Positions 24,401-34,575 are shown, counted from the stretch's first letter. The stretch is DNA of 64,000 nucleotides from Asterias rubens (GCF_902459465.1 NC_047076.1:8130146-8194145), one strand, 5' to 3'. The notes: generated by a model from the sequence alone, not told the origin. A program made the numbers and translations.

Positions 24401-27254
24401 AAAATCCCCTTATTTAATAAACACAACCCCTGTTGAATCCCGATAAACTATAAAGTTACAAAAAATACCTTTGATTAATAAACCAAATCCGTTCGAAGCC
24501 ATTTATTAAAAAACAAAAAGAGAGAACCTAAAAATATTAATAGTAATAGTATAAGCGGTATAGCATGCACGATTATTCTGGCATCCATTTAAATCCCCAA
24601 TTCATTACAATTAATAAAAACCCTTTATTTAAAACCCAACAAGATTTAGCATTAAAAGAACCCTTTAGAGAGTTTACACAAGTGCCGCTACATGTCCAAG
24701 GTTAATGGACTCAACAATGAGGGCGGTTTGAACACGTTTTGTTTGATCCCAGGCGCTGCATAGTTCTTTGTGTACGTTCATTCACCATTCTGATGTTGTG
24801 GTTGAGCTGAAGAAACCGCTGGCTGTCACCAGTGTAGCCTGGAAGTCTGACGTCAGTATGTAGAGATCGTAAGATAAATAGACAGGGGACCAGTCTATTT
24901 CGCTCTCACACGAGTGCAGCCTGAATGTCTGACGTCAGTATGTAGAGATCGTAAGATAAATAGACAGGGGACCAGTCTATTTCGCTCTCACACGAGTGCA
25001 GCCTGAATGTCTGACGTCAGCATATATATATTGCTAGGATAAATAGACGGGGACCAGTCTAGTCTGAGTTTCGCTGAGCGAGGGCGCGGACGGCGGTTGA
25101 TTAACGTTTTACAAAGGAAACACGGAATACAAATGGGGTGGGATTTTCAACAGGACTTTGTCATCACACAGGCATGTTTTGCAGGTTTTTGTTCTCGTTT
25201 CTTAAAAAAAAAAATATTTAGAATGTTTTACATACGATCTTTCTTTTTAAAAATGCCGTTTTTTCTCTTAAATATTTATACGTCGGCCTACAAGCCGCCC
25301 GGAGAATAAACCGCAGGGGTTCAAAAAAATGTCAAAATCAACATATAAACCGCGGTTTATAATCCGAAAATTACGGTATTGCATAATTTGATGACATATT
25401 GAGTATTTGAATGATTGATTGACTGATTCTGTTTTTTACTGTATTCAGTGCTATGATTGATTGATTAATCTTAATGTTGCTTTTTAAATCTGATTGATGA
25501 ACTGATTGATGATTAATTATTATCTCACTTACTTTATTTATGTGATTGATGGATGAGTTGATTGGTATAAATGATCAGTTATTTTGAAAATGTGATAATT
25601 TGAATTGAGGAAGTGAATGATTTGACTATTTATTGATTATCTTGACTAGATTTATGGATGGTATTGATCAGATTGACTACATTGATCTTTGAACTTCTAA
25701 AACATGATTAGTTATTGGTGGATGTATTGGAACATTGATTGATTTGTTGTCATTCGTTTGTCAAATCTAATAGATTAAAGGCCGTGGACACTATTGGTAA
25801 TTGTCAAAGACTAGCCTTTACAGTTGGTGTATCTCAACATTTGCATAAAATAACAAACCTGTGAAAATTTGAGCTCAATCATCTGTCATCAAACTTGCGA
25901 GATGATAATGAAAGAAAAAATACCCTTGTCACACAAAGTTGTGTGCGTTTAGATAGTTGATTTTGAGACCTCAAGTTCTAAACTTGAGGTCTCGAAATCA
26001 AATTCTTGGAAATTACTTCTTTCTCGAAAACTATGGCACTTAGGAGGGAGCTATTTCTCACAATGTTTTATACCATCAACCTCTCCCCATTACTCGCCAC
26101 CAAGAAAGGTTTTACGCTAATAATTATTTTGAGTAATTACCAATAGTGTCCACTGCCTTTAATCTAGGAATTTGCGTAACATGGACTAGTGAATTTAATT
26201 GATTGATTGATTTAATTTGATTTCCTAAAATGATTAAGTTGATTAATACTAATGATCTAATCACATATACATTTATTGTAAATTACATGGTTATAATGAA
26301 CAATATTGATCGCTTATTGATGATTTTAATTGGATTTATTGAATATTGACTGATGTGTGTGTGTGTGATTCAGGATGGCTTTGATGTGTTCAACGCTCTG
26401 GACCTGATGGAGAACAAGTCATTCCTGGAGAAGCTCAAGTTCGGTATCGGTGACGGTAACCTGCAATACTACCTGTACAACTGGAGATGCAAAACCATGG
26501 AACCACATCAGGTAGGATGTCCCCCTCTCCCACTCCCTAAAGAACCCAGTCCCCACCCCCACCCCCCCCCCAGTGTCTGGTCTGTTTACCGGTAACGGTA
26601 ACCTGTAATACTACCTGTACAACTGGAGATGCAAAACCATGGAACCACATCAGGTAGGATGCCCCCCTCTCCCACTCCCTAAAGAACCCAGTCCCCACCC
26701 CATTCCCCCAGTGTCTGGTCTGTTTATCAGTGACGGTAACCTGCCACTCTACCTGTACAACTGGAGATGCAAAACCATGGAACTACAGCAGGTAGGATGC
26801 CCCCCTCTCCCACTCCCTAAAGAACCCAGTCCCCACCCCCATCCCCCCAGTGTCTGCAATATATTTCTACTTCCGTGGAGTAGGAACCTGCATCGCAAAT
26901 AGACCACCTGTACACTGCCTGTTCATTTATTTTATTCTTCATATTTTTATGAGGGAATCCTACAAGGCCCAAACTCATGACTCTACTTATCGTTAGCAAA
27001 GAATCGGCACTTGCTGAAGCAGGTAATTCTGCTCTTGTGTCAAGCATATTTCACAGGTCAGCAGCTGACTTTGGCTTCTGGGCGTGCATACTCCAGGAGA
27101 CATATGGCGCTTGCCCTGCAAGTGGAAAATGGTGAGCGTAGTAAGCGCAGAATTTGGCAGAAAGCAGAGCTATGAAAATGGGCCCTGATCAAAGTCATCT
27201 GATGCTTTACAATTCTGTTTTGTTTCTCAATAGATCGGCCTGGTGCTACAGTAG
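12311..27254 (+). CDS. NMT1: Glycylpeptide N-tetradecanoyltransferase (N-myristoyltransferase), complete, 13 exons
   Basis: Exons: 12311-12429, 14139-14373, 15277-15418, 15857-15981, 17475-17566, 18247-18363, 18839-19009, 19513-19621, 20495-20602, 21435-21494, 21787-21954, 26374-26511, 27234-27254. The sum is 1605 nt, 534 residues plus stop; vertebrate NMT1 has about 496. It transfers myristate from myristoyl-CoA to N-terminal glycine of cytosolic proteins. Both family signatures are present: [15 protein letters not shown] (exon 7) and KFGIGDG (exon 12). The C-terminus GLVLQ supplies the catalytic carboxylate. A run of nine lysines (exon 2) matches the ribosome-targeting N-terminal tail. Two in-frame ATGs exist, 12311 (MGDIMAEN) and 12323; the second has the better Kozak context. 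The exon 2 donor (AAG|GTCCGC) is weak but is the only one that keeps frame. Invertebrates usually have a single NMT gene, so the symbol follows the vertebrate orthologue. Confidence 0.96.
14139..14373 (+). CDS. NMT1: NMT exon 2, lysine block
   Basis: Disordered N-terminal region with nine consecutive Lys codons (AAG/AAA) at about 14274-14300, then [13 protein letters not shown]. Acceptor is cttttcag. The 3' boundary is the least certain junction: AAG|GTCCGC is used here because it joins exon 3 in phase 0; GCA|GTAGCT at 14346 is an alternative. Confidence 0.78.
14507..14752. mobile_element. Family D palindromic MITE in NMT intron 2
   Basis: Ends GGGCCCAATTGCATAGAGCT and CAGCTCTATGAATATGGGCCC; interior ACCAACCAAATTTCCACGTG pairs with its inverse. 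About 245 bp. Confidence 0.88.
14838..15246. mobile_element. Dispersed DNA element, copy 3, in NMT intron 2
   Basis: Closely matches the right half of the 566-1110 copy but lacks about 25 bp from the middle of the hairpin. Its right end, CACATTGATTCCCTTATTT, lies 31 bp from the exon 3 acceptor, so it supplies sequence near the branch point. Confidence 0.85.
15277..15418 (+). CDS. NMT1: NMT exon 3
   Basis: Start of the catalytic fold: [19 protein letters not shown] and then [11 protein letters not shown], typical of NMT. Donor GTACAA in phase 1. A dispersed element ends about 30 bp upstream of the acceptor. Confidence 0.93.
15857..15981 (+). CDS. NMT1: NMT exon 4
   Basis: Encodes [13 protein letters not shown] and [19 protein letters not shown], matching the family's EPYxLPxxFxWDxLD segment. 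Donor is GTAAGT. Confidence 0.93.
15999..16264. mobile_element. Family D-like MITE in NMT intron 4
   Basis: GGGCCCAATTTCATAGTGCT and GAGCTATGAAATTGGGCCC are inverted ends, starting 18 bp after the exon 4 donor. The interior differs from the other copies. Confidence 0.8.
16436..17160. repeat. 47-bp tandem array (about 15.4 copies) in NMT intron 4
   Basis: Unit begins CAATGCACCAAAATAGCTCG and ends CTGGGCAGGGCC. Copies are identical except one CpG that reads CA in copies 3, 4, 7 and 14, which suggests methyl-cytosine deamination followed by unit duplication. Confidence 0.96.
17475..17566 (+). CDS. NMT1: NMT exon 5
   Basis: Encodes [20 protein letters not shown] and [12 protein letters not shown], the YVEDDDxMFRFxYS motif region of NMT. 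Donor is GTAAGT in phase 2, splitting the Trp codon. Confidence 0.95.
17644..18200 (+). pseudogene. Non-LTR retrotransposon ORF2 C-terminal fragment in NMT intron 5
   Basis: A 184-codon open stretch with [42 protein letters not shown] and [10 protein letters not shown], the thumb and C-terminal region typical of CR1/Jockey-type ORF2. It is 5'-truncated, in the same orientation as NMT, and ends about 45 bp before the exon 6 acceptor. Confidence 0.92.
18247..18363 (+). CDS. NMT1: NMT exon 6
   Basis: Encodes [17 protein letters not shown] and [16 protein letters not shown], the conserved PPGW and GFISxxPA blocks. Donor is GTAAGT. Confidence 0.95.
18839..19009 (+). CDS. NMT1: NMT exon 7, first NMT signature
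   Basis: Carries [20 protein letters not shown], part of the myristoyl-CoA binding site, then [20 protein letters not shown] and the peptide-site region. Donor is GTGAGT. Confidence 0.97.
19513..19621 (+). CDS. NMT1: NMT exon 8
   Basis: Encodes [20 protein letters not shown] and [12 protein letters not shown], very close to vertebrate NMT. Donor is GTGAGC. Confidence 0.96.
19720..20390. mobile_element. Composite repeat block in NMT intron 8
   Basis: About 19735-19955 matches no other copy here but has the look of a dispersed SINE body (CATGATGCATCGTCCTTCTG, GTAAAAGAACCCGGTGCACT). At 19960-20305 a family B MITE is inserted, followed by a tRNA-Leu-like SINE head (20318-20385, minus). Confidence 0.65.
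20495..20602 (+). CDS. NMT1: NMT exon 9
   Basis: Encodes [20 protein letters not shown] to MAPIFNE, the linker into the C-terminal half. Acceptor ttaattag; donor GTAAGA. Confidence 0.92.
20660..20825. repeat. Palindromic element in NMT intron 9
   Basis: GGTTTGTGGTAACACCATGT pairs with CATGGTGTTACCGCAAACC; inner arms GGGGTGGTTCTTAAAAGAAC and TTTTTAGAACCACCC. Confidence 0.88.
21203..21355. repeat. Palindromic element in NMT intron 9
   Basis: GAAGTGCATGCTGG and CCAGCATGCACCTTATTC form the inner stem; GAGCCATAGATCTTCGCG and GAAAAGGTCTATGAAC the outer ends. Confidence 0.75.
21435..21494 (+). CDS. NMT1: NMT exon 10
   Basis: Sixty-base phase-0 exon encoding [20 protein letters not shown], which aligns with the EExHWFxPxxxIIxTxV segment of NMT. 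Confidence 0.92.
21573..21715 (-). mobile_element. tRNA-derived SINE, third copy, in NMT intron 10
   Basis: Reverse-complement copy: GGTGGGATTCAAACCCACGA is the B-box region and GTCATACCAACTATACTGC the A-box end. Confidence 0.8.
21787..21954 (+). CDS. NMT1: NMT exon 11
   Basis: Encodes [20 protein letters not shown] and [20 protein letters not shown]. The TDFxSxYTLPSxIMxHP block lines the peptide-binding groove. Donor is GTAAGA; the following intron is 4.4 kb. Confidence 0.96.
22143..23250. mobile_element. TIR element in NMT intron 11
   Basis: Left AACTTAGACCGGTTCGGGT and right, in inverted orientation, a close match; further copies of the GGATCGGGTTTAA type lie just inside. About 1.1 kb, AT-rich, no coding frame. 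Confidence 0.7.
23428..25378. mobile_element. Non-autonomous DNA transposon (about 1.95 kb) with long TIRs, in NMT intron 11
   Basis: Left end TACCGTAATTTTCGGATTAT and right end its inverse, flanked by TA, which fits a Tc1/mariner-like target. Inside both ends the phrase GGAGTATAAACCGC recurs. The interior holds the 84-bp triplicate but no transposase-like frame. Confidence 0.87.
24832..25075. repeat. Three tandem copies of a unit of about 84 bp inside a TIR element
   Basis: Unit runs from TGCAGCCTGAATGTCTGACG through GATAAATAGACAGGGGACCA to CTCACACGAG. The third copy is diverged. Confidence 0.85.
25777..26162. mobile_element. Family A MITE in NMT intron 11
   Basis: Full-length copy with both termini (GGCCGTGGACACTATTGG and CAATAGTGTCCACTGCC) in the opposite orientation to the copy at 3012. 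It lies about 210 bp upstream of exon 12. Confidence 0.93.
26374..26511 (+). CDS. NMT1: NMT exon 12, second NMT signature
   Basis: Encodes [20 protein letters not shown], then KFGIGDG and YYLYNWRCK. Its last about 61 nt and donor are duplicated twice downstream in the same intron. Confidence 0.96.
26449..26850 (+). repeat. Tandem partial duplication of NMT exon 12 plus its donor (three copies)
   Basis: The segment from GACGGTAACCTGCAATACTA through the exon end, the GTAGGATG donor and about 75 bp of intron recurs at offsets of about 142 and 138 bp. Copy 2 (exon-like part about 26593-26653) has an in-frame TAA. Copy 3 (26731-26791) reads [18 protein letters not shown] and has an AG directly upstream (tgtttatcag), so it could act as a 61-nt pseudo-exon, which would shift frame. 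Confidence 0.9.
27234..27254 (+). CDS. NMT1: NMT exon 13, terminal IGLVLQ
   Basis: Six codons and a TAG stop after the acceptor ttctcaatag. GLVLQ at the extreme C-terminus is the family end; the terminal carboxylate acts in catalysis. Confidence 0.93.
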   Translation: MGLVLQ

Positions 27255-27986
27255 ACATCACCCACAGAGGGGCTCAAGAGTCAAAACCAAAGGATCCACC
27301 AGAGAGTGCTTGCTGAGGAAATCCCACCCCACGAGGGCGCCATAACTTGTGTTCACCCCCTATAATGTCTGGACAGGAAGTACCTCCCACCTGCTGACAC
27401 TATGGCCCCGCCCATCCCCCTCCATCAGAATGAGTTTACTACGGACTGTCTACATCAACTGTTTTCCTCGACAGCTGTTGTCCTCTTCTGTTAAGTCGGA
27501 TTTCCGTGAACGCTGCACCGAGTTCTCAGCGTTGCTATGAACTTAACCAATCAAGATAGGTCTGTCATCTTACCGTTTGTAAGAGGCTTTCTGATTTGTT
27601 GACTTGTCCGCACAAAAAGGCTTTTATTTTATTCTATTTTATTTTTAGATGCAGGTTATTTGGGGATTGTTTGTCAATAGATTTGATCTGGATAACAGTT
27701 AAGCTATCTTGATTGCACAATGCCCTTTGGAGGTGAAAGTGAGGCTTGGTTCATCAATGGTCAGTTCCCCTCCTGCATGCAGGATTGATTTGTCAGCATG
27801 TGAGAGAAGTCAGCGTACCATTATGATGGGACGGCAAACTGTGTATGCTTAGTGAAAGCTAGGGCTCATGCCATAATGTAGTGATTAAGAAGTCAGCTGT
27901 TTAAAATAAATGCTTACCCAGGTTTAAAATAATATGTCCTTAATTTCTCCCTCTTCCTAAAATACATCAAAATCAATTGTAGATTT

Positions 27987-28537
27987 GAAGGCAATGGACA
28001 CTTTTGGTAATTACTCAAAATAATTATTGGCATAAAACTTTTCTTGGTGACGGGGAGAGGTTGATGGTATAAAACATTGTGAGAAACGGCTCCCTCTTAA
28101 GTGCCATAGTTTTCGAGAAAGAAGTTATTTTCCACGAATTTGATTTCGAGACTTAAGATTTAGAACTTGAGGTCTCAAAATCAACCATCTTAACGCACAC
28201 AACTTCGCGTGACAAGGGTTATTTTTCTTTCATTATTATCTCGCAACTTCGATGACCGATAGAGCTCAAATTTTCACAGGTTTGTTATGTTATGCATATT
28301 TTGAGACACACCAACTGTGAAGACTAGTCTTTGACAATTACTAATAGTGTCCAGGGGTGGATTTCACAAAGGTAGTCCTAACTTAGGACTAGTCCTAGGC
28401 AATGCTAAGAGATAGGACCAGTCCTAAGTTAGGATGAGTTACTGGTCCTAACTTAGGACCAGTCCTATCTCTTAGAATTGCTTAGGACTAGTCCTAAGTT
28501 AGGACTACCTTTGTGAAATCCACCCCAGTGTCTTTAA
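27987..28537. mobile_element. Family A MITE interrupted by a near-perfect palindrome
   Basis: MITE sequence runs 27987-28352 and resumes at about 28528 (CAGTGTCTTTAA). The interruption is a separate palindromic element. It is the first repeat in the gene-free stretch downstream of NMT. Confidence 0.9.
28353..28527. mobile_element. Palindromic element (family C), near-perfect hairpin
   Basis: GGGGTGGATTTCACAAAGGT reads into its own inverse at the other end; the interior repeats TAGGACTAGTCCTA and AAGAGATAGGACCAGTCCTA. Almost the whole 175 bp can fold on itself. Confidence 0.93.
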
Positions 28538-29019
28538 ACAAATGAAGTTTTGTGATGTAGATTTTGATTTGTGTTTTTTTCTCTAATTAATTTTGATCAG
28601 CTCGAGCCAGGTTTACCAGTTACCTAATGTAAATTTGGTTGCTAATCCTTTTTTTTTTCAAGGCAAAGATTTCATGCTAAGCAAATATTTGTGCTTAGTA
28701 GCTCATTGAAATTGGGCCCTGATCATGCATTTAGTATACAGTGCTCCAGAGCGGCTAGATTTCACAAAGAGCTAAGATTGATCTTAACTGTTTATCAATC
28801 TTAATTGCTAAGCAAAGTTTGTCGTCGCACTACAAATCACTGTGGTGACCGTGGCAATTCCTTTTAAGATTAACCTTAATGCTTCGTGAAATCGAACCCT
28901 GAGCTACGTTGGTGAGAGACTTTGGTGCGAAGATTAATTTAGGGTTGAAATAATTAACTTGTATTTTGATTGCATCTAGAGAGAAAAAAAAAAGGAAATA
29001 ATATGTTGGTATATCAAAA

Positions 29020-29395
29020 TTAAAGCCATTGGACCCTTTCGGTACGGGAACAAAAAAATAGTTCACAGATTTACAAATAATATACGGGGTTTACAGAAGG
29101 TAGTGGTGAAAGACTTCTCTTGAAATATTATTCCGTGAAATGCTTTTTCTTTTTGAGAAAACATTAAAACAATTATCAATTCGCGATATCGAGAATTACA
29201 GATTTATTTTAAACACATGTCCTGACACGGCGAAACGTGCGGATACAAGGGTGGGTTTTCCTGTTATTTTCTCCCGACTCCGATGACCGATTGAGCCTAA
29301 ATTTTCACAGGTTTGTTATTTTATATAGAAGTTGTGATACACGAAGTGTGGGCCTTGGACAATACTGTTTACCAAAAGGGTCCAATGGCTTTAAC
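29020..29395. mobile_element. MITE related to family B
   Basis: Ends TTAAAGCCATTGGACCCTTT and the exact inverse. Internal GACTCCGATGACCGATTGAG resembles family A, so it may be a hybrid or a sister family. Confidence 0.88.
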
Positions 29396-29829
29396 TAGGT
29401 TTAGGGCGATTAAATGAATAATTCATTACTTTCATGCGATGGAATATGAATATGAATGTATACCACTGCATACATTTGCAAAATATTTAAATGTAATTAT
29501 TATACATATTTACTGGTGTCAGCACATTCTAATGTGTAATTTTTCTACTTCCTTTTTCTTCACAAATGCCATTTCAAATATAAGTTAACATTGTCCCAGA
29601 CACAACTTGGTATATGCATGTTTGTTTTTCTGTTCTGTGCCTCCCCCCCTCCCCTGTTTTATAATTTTTCCAAGAAAAACCACAGAATTTTTATCTAAGC
29701 AAAAACTAACCTTTAACCAGTTCACTTCAGGGTTAAAAATCCTTTTCCCAGTACACGTGCATGTTTAAGCAGAGAATGGTGATTGTAAGCGCAGAATTCA
29801 GTGGTAAGCAGAGCCGTGAACTTGGGCCC

Positions 29830-29981
29830 TGGGGTCGATTTCATAAAGAGTTAGGACTATTCCTAACTTAGGACTAGTCCTAGGAGATATACAAATTGCA
29901 TGGATAGTCCTAAGTTAGGACGAGTAACTGGTCCTAACTCGAGATAAGACCAGTCCTAACTCTTTGTGAAATCCACCCCTG
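29830..29981. mobile_element. Family C palindrome
   Basis: Ends GGGGTCGATTTCATAAAGAG and CTCTTTGTGAAATCCACCCC, interior TTAGGACTAGTCCTAGGAGA. Confidence 0.9.
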
Positions 29982-31351
29982 GTCTTCGACAGGTACAAAT
30001 CTATTGATAAGGTTTATCTGTTCTTTGTTTCCAGAGCCTTTTGTCAGGGCCACCAAACATGACCAAAAGGACTTGGTGAATGAGTTGCCGCAGTGCCTTA
30101 GGCCTGTATGCCTCGTTTTTGAAAGGGCAAGGGCACCAAGGCATTCTCCCCTTGGTAAAGGGCACCATATGAGGAAAATTGTACATTCCTACCTTCTTAG
30201 CATTTCAAGAGCACCACGGCAATAACCTGGGGGCATGGAGGCAGTCGCCTTCGTTGCCTCTGTGAAGAACCAGGCCTGGTGCCTTACCTGAATTGGCTTG
30301 TTGACATGACTACTGCAAAACATGAACAGAAATGTGAATACCGGTTCATAAGACCATTGCTTCGTGGTGTGCAACAGTCTTGCATGTATTATGTCCAAAA
30401 CAGTATTTCCCAAGTCATGTGTGGACAAAAAATAGCTATAAGTTCAATATATATGTCACATTGATTCACAATCCTGGCAGACAGTTTACTTTGTCATTTG
30501 AATGTTTTGAGTGTTGCCTTTTTCACCATGTTGAACGTTAACGTTGTTTTCGTTAAGTCCATAGTGGAATACATTATTGTGTAGCACTGCACATTTGCAA
30601 TCACCACGCACTTGTTATTTTCTTAAATTGCATCAAGTGCGTTTATTTCGATGTGCAAAGTCGTAAAATTGAATTAGGTATATTTAATTTGCCAAAGCGT
30701 TTAAATGTCAAATTGTACAAGTGCGTCAAGCAGAACACGCTTGAAGTAAACATTTTATTTTATTGCAAAAATTTTGGTGGGTCATGCCGTAAATTGCATC
30801 TTGCATTAAAATTGCATTTATACATGTAGTGTGTTAATTTGCACAAATGTGAACACGGTACATTTATTTGGTTTTATTTTACAACATAGTGTGTAAAATT
30901 GTATGGTTGGTATTGCGTGCATCTTAACTAAAAATAATATTATAAATTGCCTAAATGCATTCAACTTCATAAGTGTGTGAAACAGAACATGTACATGTAC
31001 ACTCACTCAGCTCAGTCAATCTAAGGCCAATGATTCCTTTGTTCTATACACTATTCTATTCTTCAACACCTTTGAAAACCTTTTGTGGACATGTGTAAAG
31101 TCCACATAGTGTTTCAAAACCCTGCATTATGTGGATCTATTTTGTTCCACACTTCTTTTGTAACACTTACCCACAATCACATACACCTATAGACGATGTG
31201 ACCTATGTTCACAATCAAACTGCCCTCTGTTGACAAAACACTGTATACGTCATGTTTCGCCGGGCAAAAAGACCCGTAGTCGTGGTAAGATTGCATACAC
31301 TTTCTAGCTGGCTGCCAAAACACCAAGGTTTTGCCCGGTTTTGCCATCTAT

Positions 31352-31510
31352 AGGTGTGTTCACTTCCCTGGGTCGACCCCAATCTGCCCGTGGTCTGTTT
31401 GAATAGCTTTGATGCCATTCAAGGAGCTCACCAGGTCAGCCCAAATGCCCTGCTTGTGGAACTGAATGAGCACCGCAGGGTCGGCACAGGGAAGCTAATC
31501 GAACACACCC
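31352..31510. mobile_element. hAT-like MITE, short
   Basis: Ends AGGTGTGTTCACTTCCCTGG and CAGGGAAGCTAATCGAACAC, related to the element at 33669. Confidence 0.65.
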
Positions 31511-31731
31511 ATAGTTTAACACATGAGCTTGTTGAAATGTTTTAACGCTATATATCAAGTGTGGACCTGAGAGCAAAGGCAGTCCATATAAAATGTTTGC
31601 ATTTGAAACATTGTGGACTGACACACGTCCACATAGTGTTGTTTACAGTGTAGAAGCATAGAATAGAAGGATGTCCACAAAGTGTATGTAACACAGGGGG
31701 GGGTGTGCACAAGTGCGTTTAATTCCACACT

Positions 31732-32106
31732 TAAAGGCAAAGGACACTATTGGTTATTACTCAAAATAATTATTAGCATAAAACGTTACTTGGTAACGAG
31801 TAATGGGGAGAGGTTGATAGTTTAAAACATTGTGAGAAACGGCTCCCTCTGAAGTGACGTAGTTTACAAGAAAGAAGTAATTTTCCATGAATTTGATTTT
31901 GAGACCTCAAGTTCTAAACTTGAGGTCTCGAAATCAAGCACACAACTCGTGTGACAAGGGTGCTTTTTTCTTTCATAGTTATCTCGCAACTCCAACGACC
32001 AATCGAGCTCAAATTTACACAGGTTCGTTATATTATGCATATGTTGAGATACACCTAGTGAGAAGACTGGTCTTTGACAAGTACCAATAGTGTCCTGCGT
32101 CTTTAA
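31732..32106. mobile_element. Family A MITE
   Basis: Termini AAAGGCAAAGGACACTATTG and ACCAATAGTGTCCTGCGTCT. The central palindrome CCTCAAGTTCTAAACTTGAGG is present. Confidence 0.92.
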
Positions 32107-32519
32107 TAAGTTTTACAGGTGTGATGAAATACTACTTGTAAATTAGGTTGCAAATGTGCTGAAATCTGCAAATGTGTTGTAAACTGCAAATGGGAAAATA
32201 GAATTAGCTGTTGCAGACTGCTTACCAACCAAAAGGACTTATGGTATAAATGCAAAAATAGTTAATGGCCTGACCTTTTTACATCCTAGCAGAGATGTCT
32301 CGAAGGCTGCAGATGTCACATGTTCTGTGAATAACACATGTGCCACACACTGCTCAAGTGCGTTTAACCGTATGTAGAAAATACATGAAGGTGTTAGAAA
32401 TAGCAAATATGCATAAAACTGTACTCCAATTGCACAGTTGCTTTTAACAATTTAATGTACTGTTTAATCCCCACACATTACTTTGTTGAGTTTTTATATT
32501 TAAATTTGTTTTCTAGCCC

Positions 32520-32881
32520 TTAAAGGGTCTATGTAACTTTTGTAGGACAAAAAACACAATGTCCACAGATTTACACTAAACTTGCACAGGTTGAAGATAA
32601 TGATAGTAGAAAGCTTCCCTGAAAATATTACATGCTGAGGTGCTGTAGTTTTGGGGAAATGAGTAAAACAATGTCATGAAAATAATTTTCGTCTCATGAG
32701 ACGAAAATTAATTTAATCATTTACAAACGTATTTTCATGACATTGTTTTACTCATTTCTCAAAAACTACAGCACCTCAGTAAGTAATATTTGAAGGGAAG
32801 CTTTCCACTATCATTATCTTCAAACCCTATAAGTTTAATGTAAATCTATGGACATTTTGAAAAGGTACCCTAATCCTTTAA
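32520..32881. mobile_element. Family B MITE
   Basis: Both termini (TAAAGGGTCTATGTAAC and AAGGTACCCTAATCCTTTA) and the palindromic centre around GTCTCATGAGACGAAAATTA are intact. Confidence 0.92.
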
Positions 32882-33668
32882 AACAATTCGTGACAAAATA
32901 CTCCGGGTTAAAGTCAACTTGTAGATAGTAGTACAAAAATATGCTTATTTGGAATTTTTGATAACTTTTGCAGTAAATGGAATGTCAATGTTTTTTATTT
33001 TTCATAAATTTAAGTATGCAAAGTGTCATCTACATGTATAGAATACACCATAGTCGTCTTCATTGTTTTATGTCAAATTTGATAGTGTGACCCCCTTTCC
33101 ACAGCATGTTTCGTATACACCCGACAAAAGATGACCCCCTAAGTTTGTATTATTTCAACAAATTTGAATAAATTCTTCTCCAACTAGATTTATTTTTTAG
33201 TATTGTTCATTTTGTGATATGTTAAGAAAAATATTTTATTTCATATTAAACCGAAACAAATATGCTTTAAAATGCAAAGGCAGTTTAGAGCCGTGTTCAA
33301 AACAAGGGACATGGGAAACAGCTTTTGGTAATTCAGCAAACAGCAACTTTAAAAATGTAGGGACATAATTGTAGGGATGTACTAAAAAACAAAATTGACC
33401 ATGTTGTGTGCACGGCCGTTTCAAAGTCTTGTTTGGCGTTTGTAGGATGCTTAGTATATGCGAGTCAAAATGAAAATATTTTGACTCGCTTCTATTTCGA
33501 ATAATTCATGTTTTTACACGGTCACCCCAGACTGCATAAAGTTAGACATGTCACAAGATCAAAGAAGAGTAATAAGAGGGGACCAGTTGCTCTTTGACTT
33601 GTCTTTTTTTGTGGATTACCAAACTTGAGTGGATTGGCCACAGGACATGTTAAAATGTGCCAGTTTTA

Positions 33669-33896
33669 GGGTGCGTTTGATTAGCTGCCCCAGGTTGACT
33701 TGCAGTGTTTATTTGCGAGAGTCCCCGACAAGTGCTAATCTTACGATCACTCGCCCTCTCGTGGTGACGTCATGCACCTCGGGCCAGCCCCAAGTGACCA
33801 GTTCCACCCGGGTTGGCCCCTGGAATTACGTCAAAGCTATTCGAAAGTACTGGGGGCAGACCGGGGTCGACCTGGGGAAGCTAATCAAACGCACCC
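33669..33896. mobile_element. hAT-like MITE
   Basis: Ends GGGTGCGTTTGATTAGCTGC and AGCTAATCAAACGCACCC are nearly exact inverted repeats; paired GACCTGGGG/CCCCAGGTTGAC follow. A clear target-site duplication is not visible. Confidence 0.8.
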
Positions 33897-34575
33897 ATAG
33901 TGAACCAATTCCAGGGGGTTATGAGCAAAAAAGGCATGCTGAGGGAAAATGGCACGGCGTGATCGATCACCCCTAGGAATGAGGTTCGAGGAACGGAATT
34001 TTGAATGGTTTAAAAATGGTCAATCACGCCGGAGGACAAAGAACACATCAACCAATCGTAACAGGTTATTTTCTCTTGTTAAAACTAATGTAAATTTATT
34101 CTGGAAAATTAGTATCTCTGATTACACATGTCGCAACCATAAAATTTACAGCCAAAAAAAGAATTATACACCACATTCATCAATACTGCGTAATTTACAA
34201 AGCTTTACAGCCAAAATACAAACGTTAAATTTGTCAGTCAAAAGTAGACAAGCAAATCCAGTGCTCGATAGATTGCAAAAAGTACAAGTTTTGCACTGGA
34301 AATCTACAGAAAAATTCTCTACAAACACCGATAGTTTATTTTAAAAAGAAATTTATACATTAATAGGGAAATTAAATATCAAACAAATTGCTTAAGCACA
34401 GTTCAGGTATTCGAAGGATCCGAGGAAAATGTGGTTCAAAGTTCCTGTGAGGAAGGTGGTTGGGGTAACCTCTTAAATGGTAGATACTTCAAGAACGTTC
34501 TACTTTTTACTTCATCAACTTGAGGTCTTTAAAAGCCTTGTCTCTGTATTTACACCAGTCACAATGTTTGTTATT

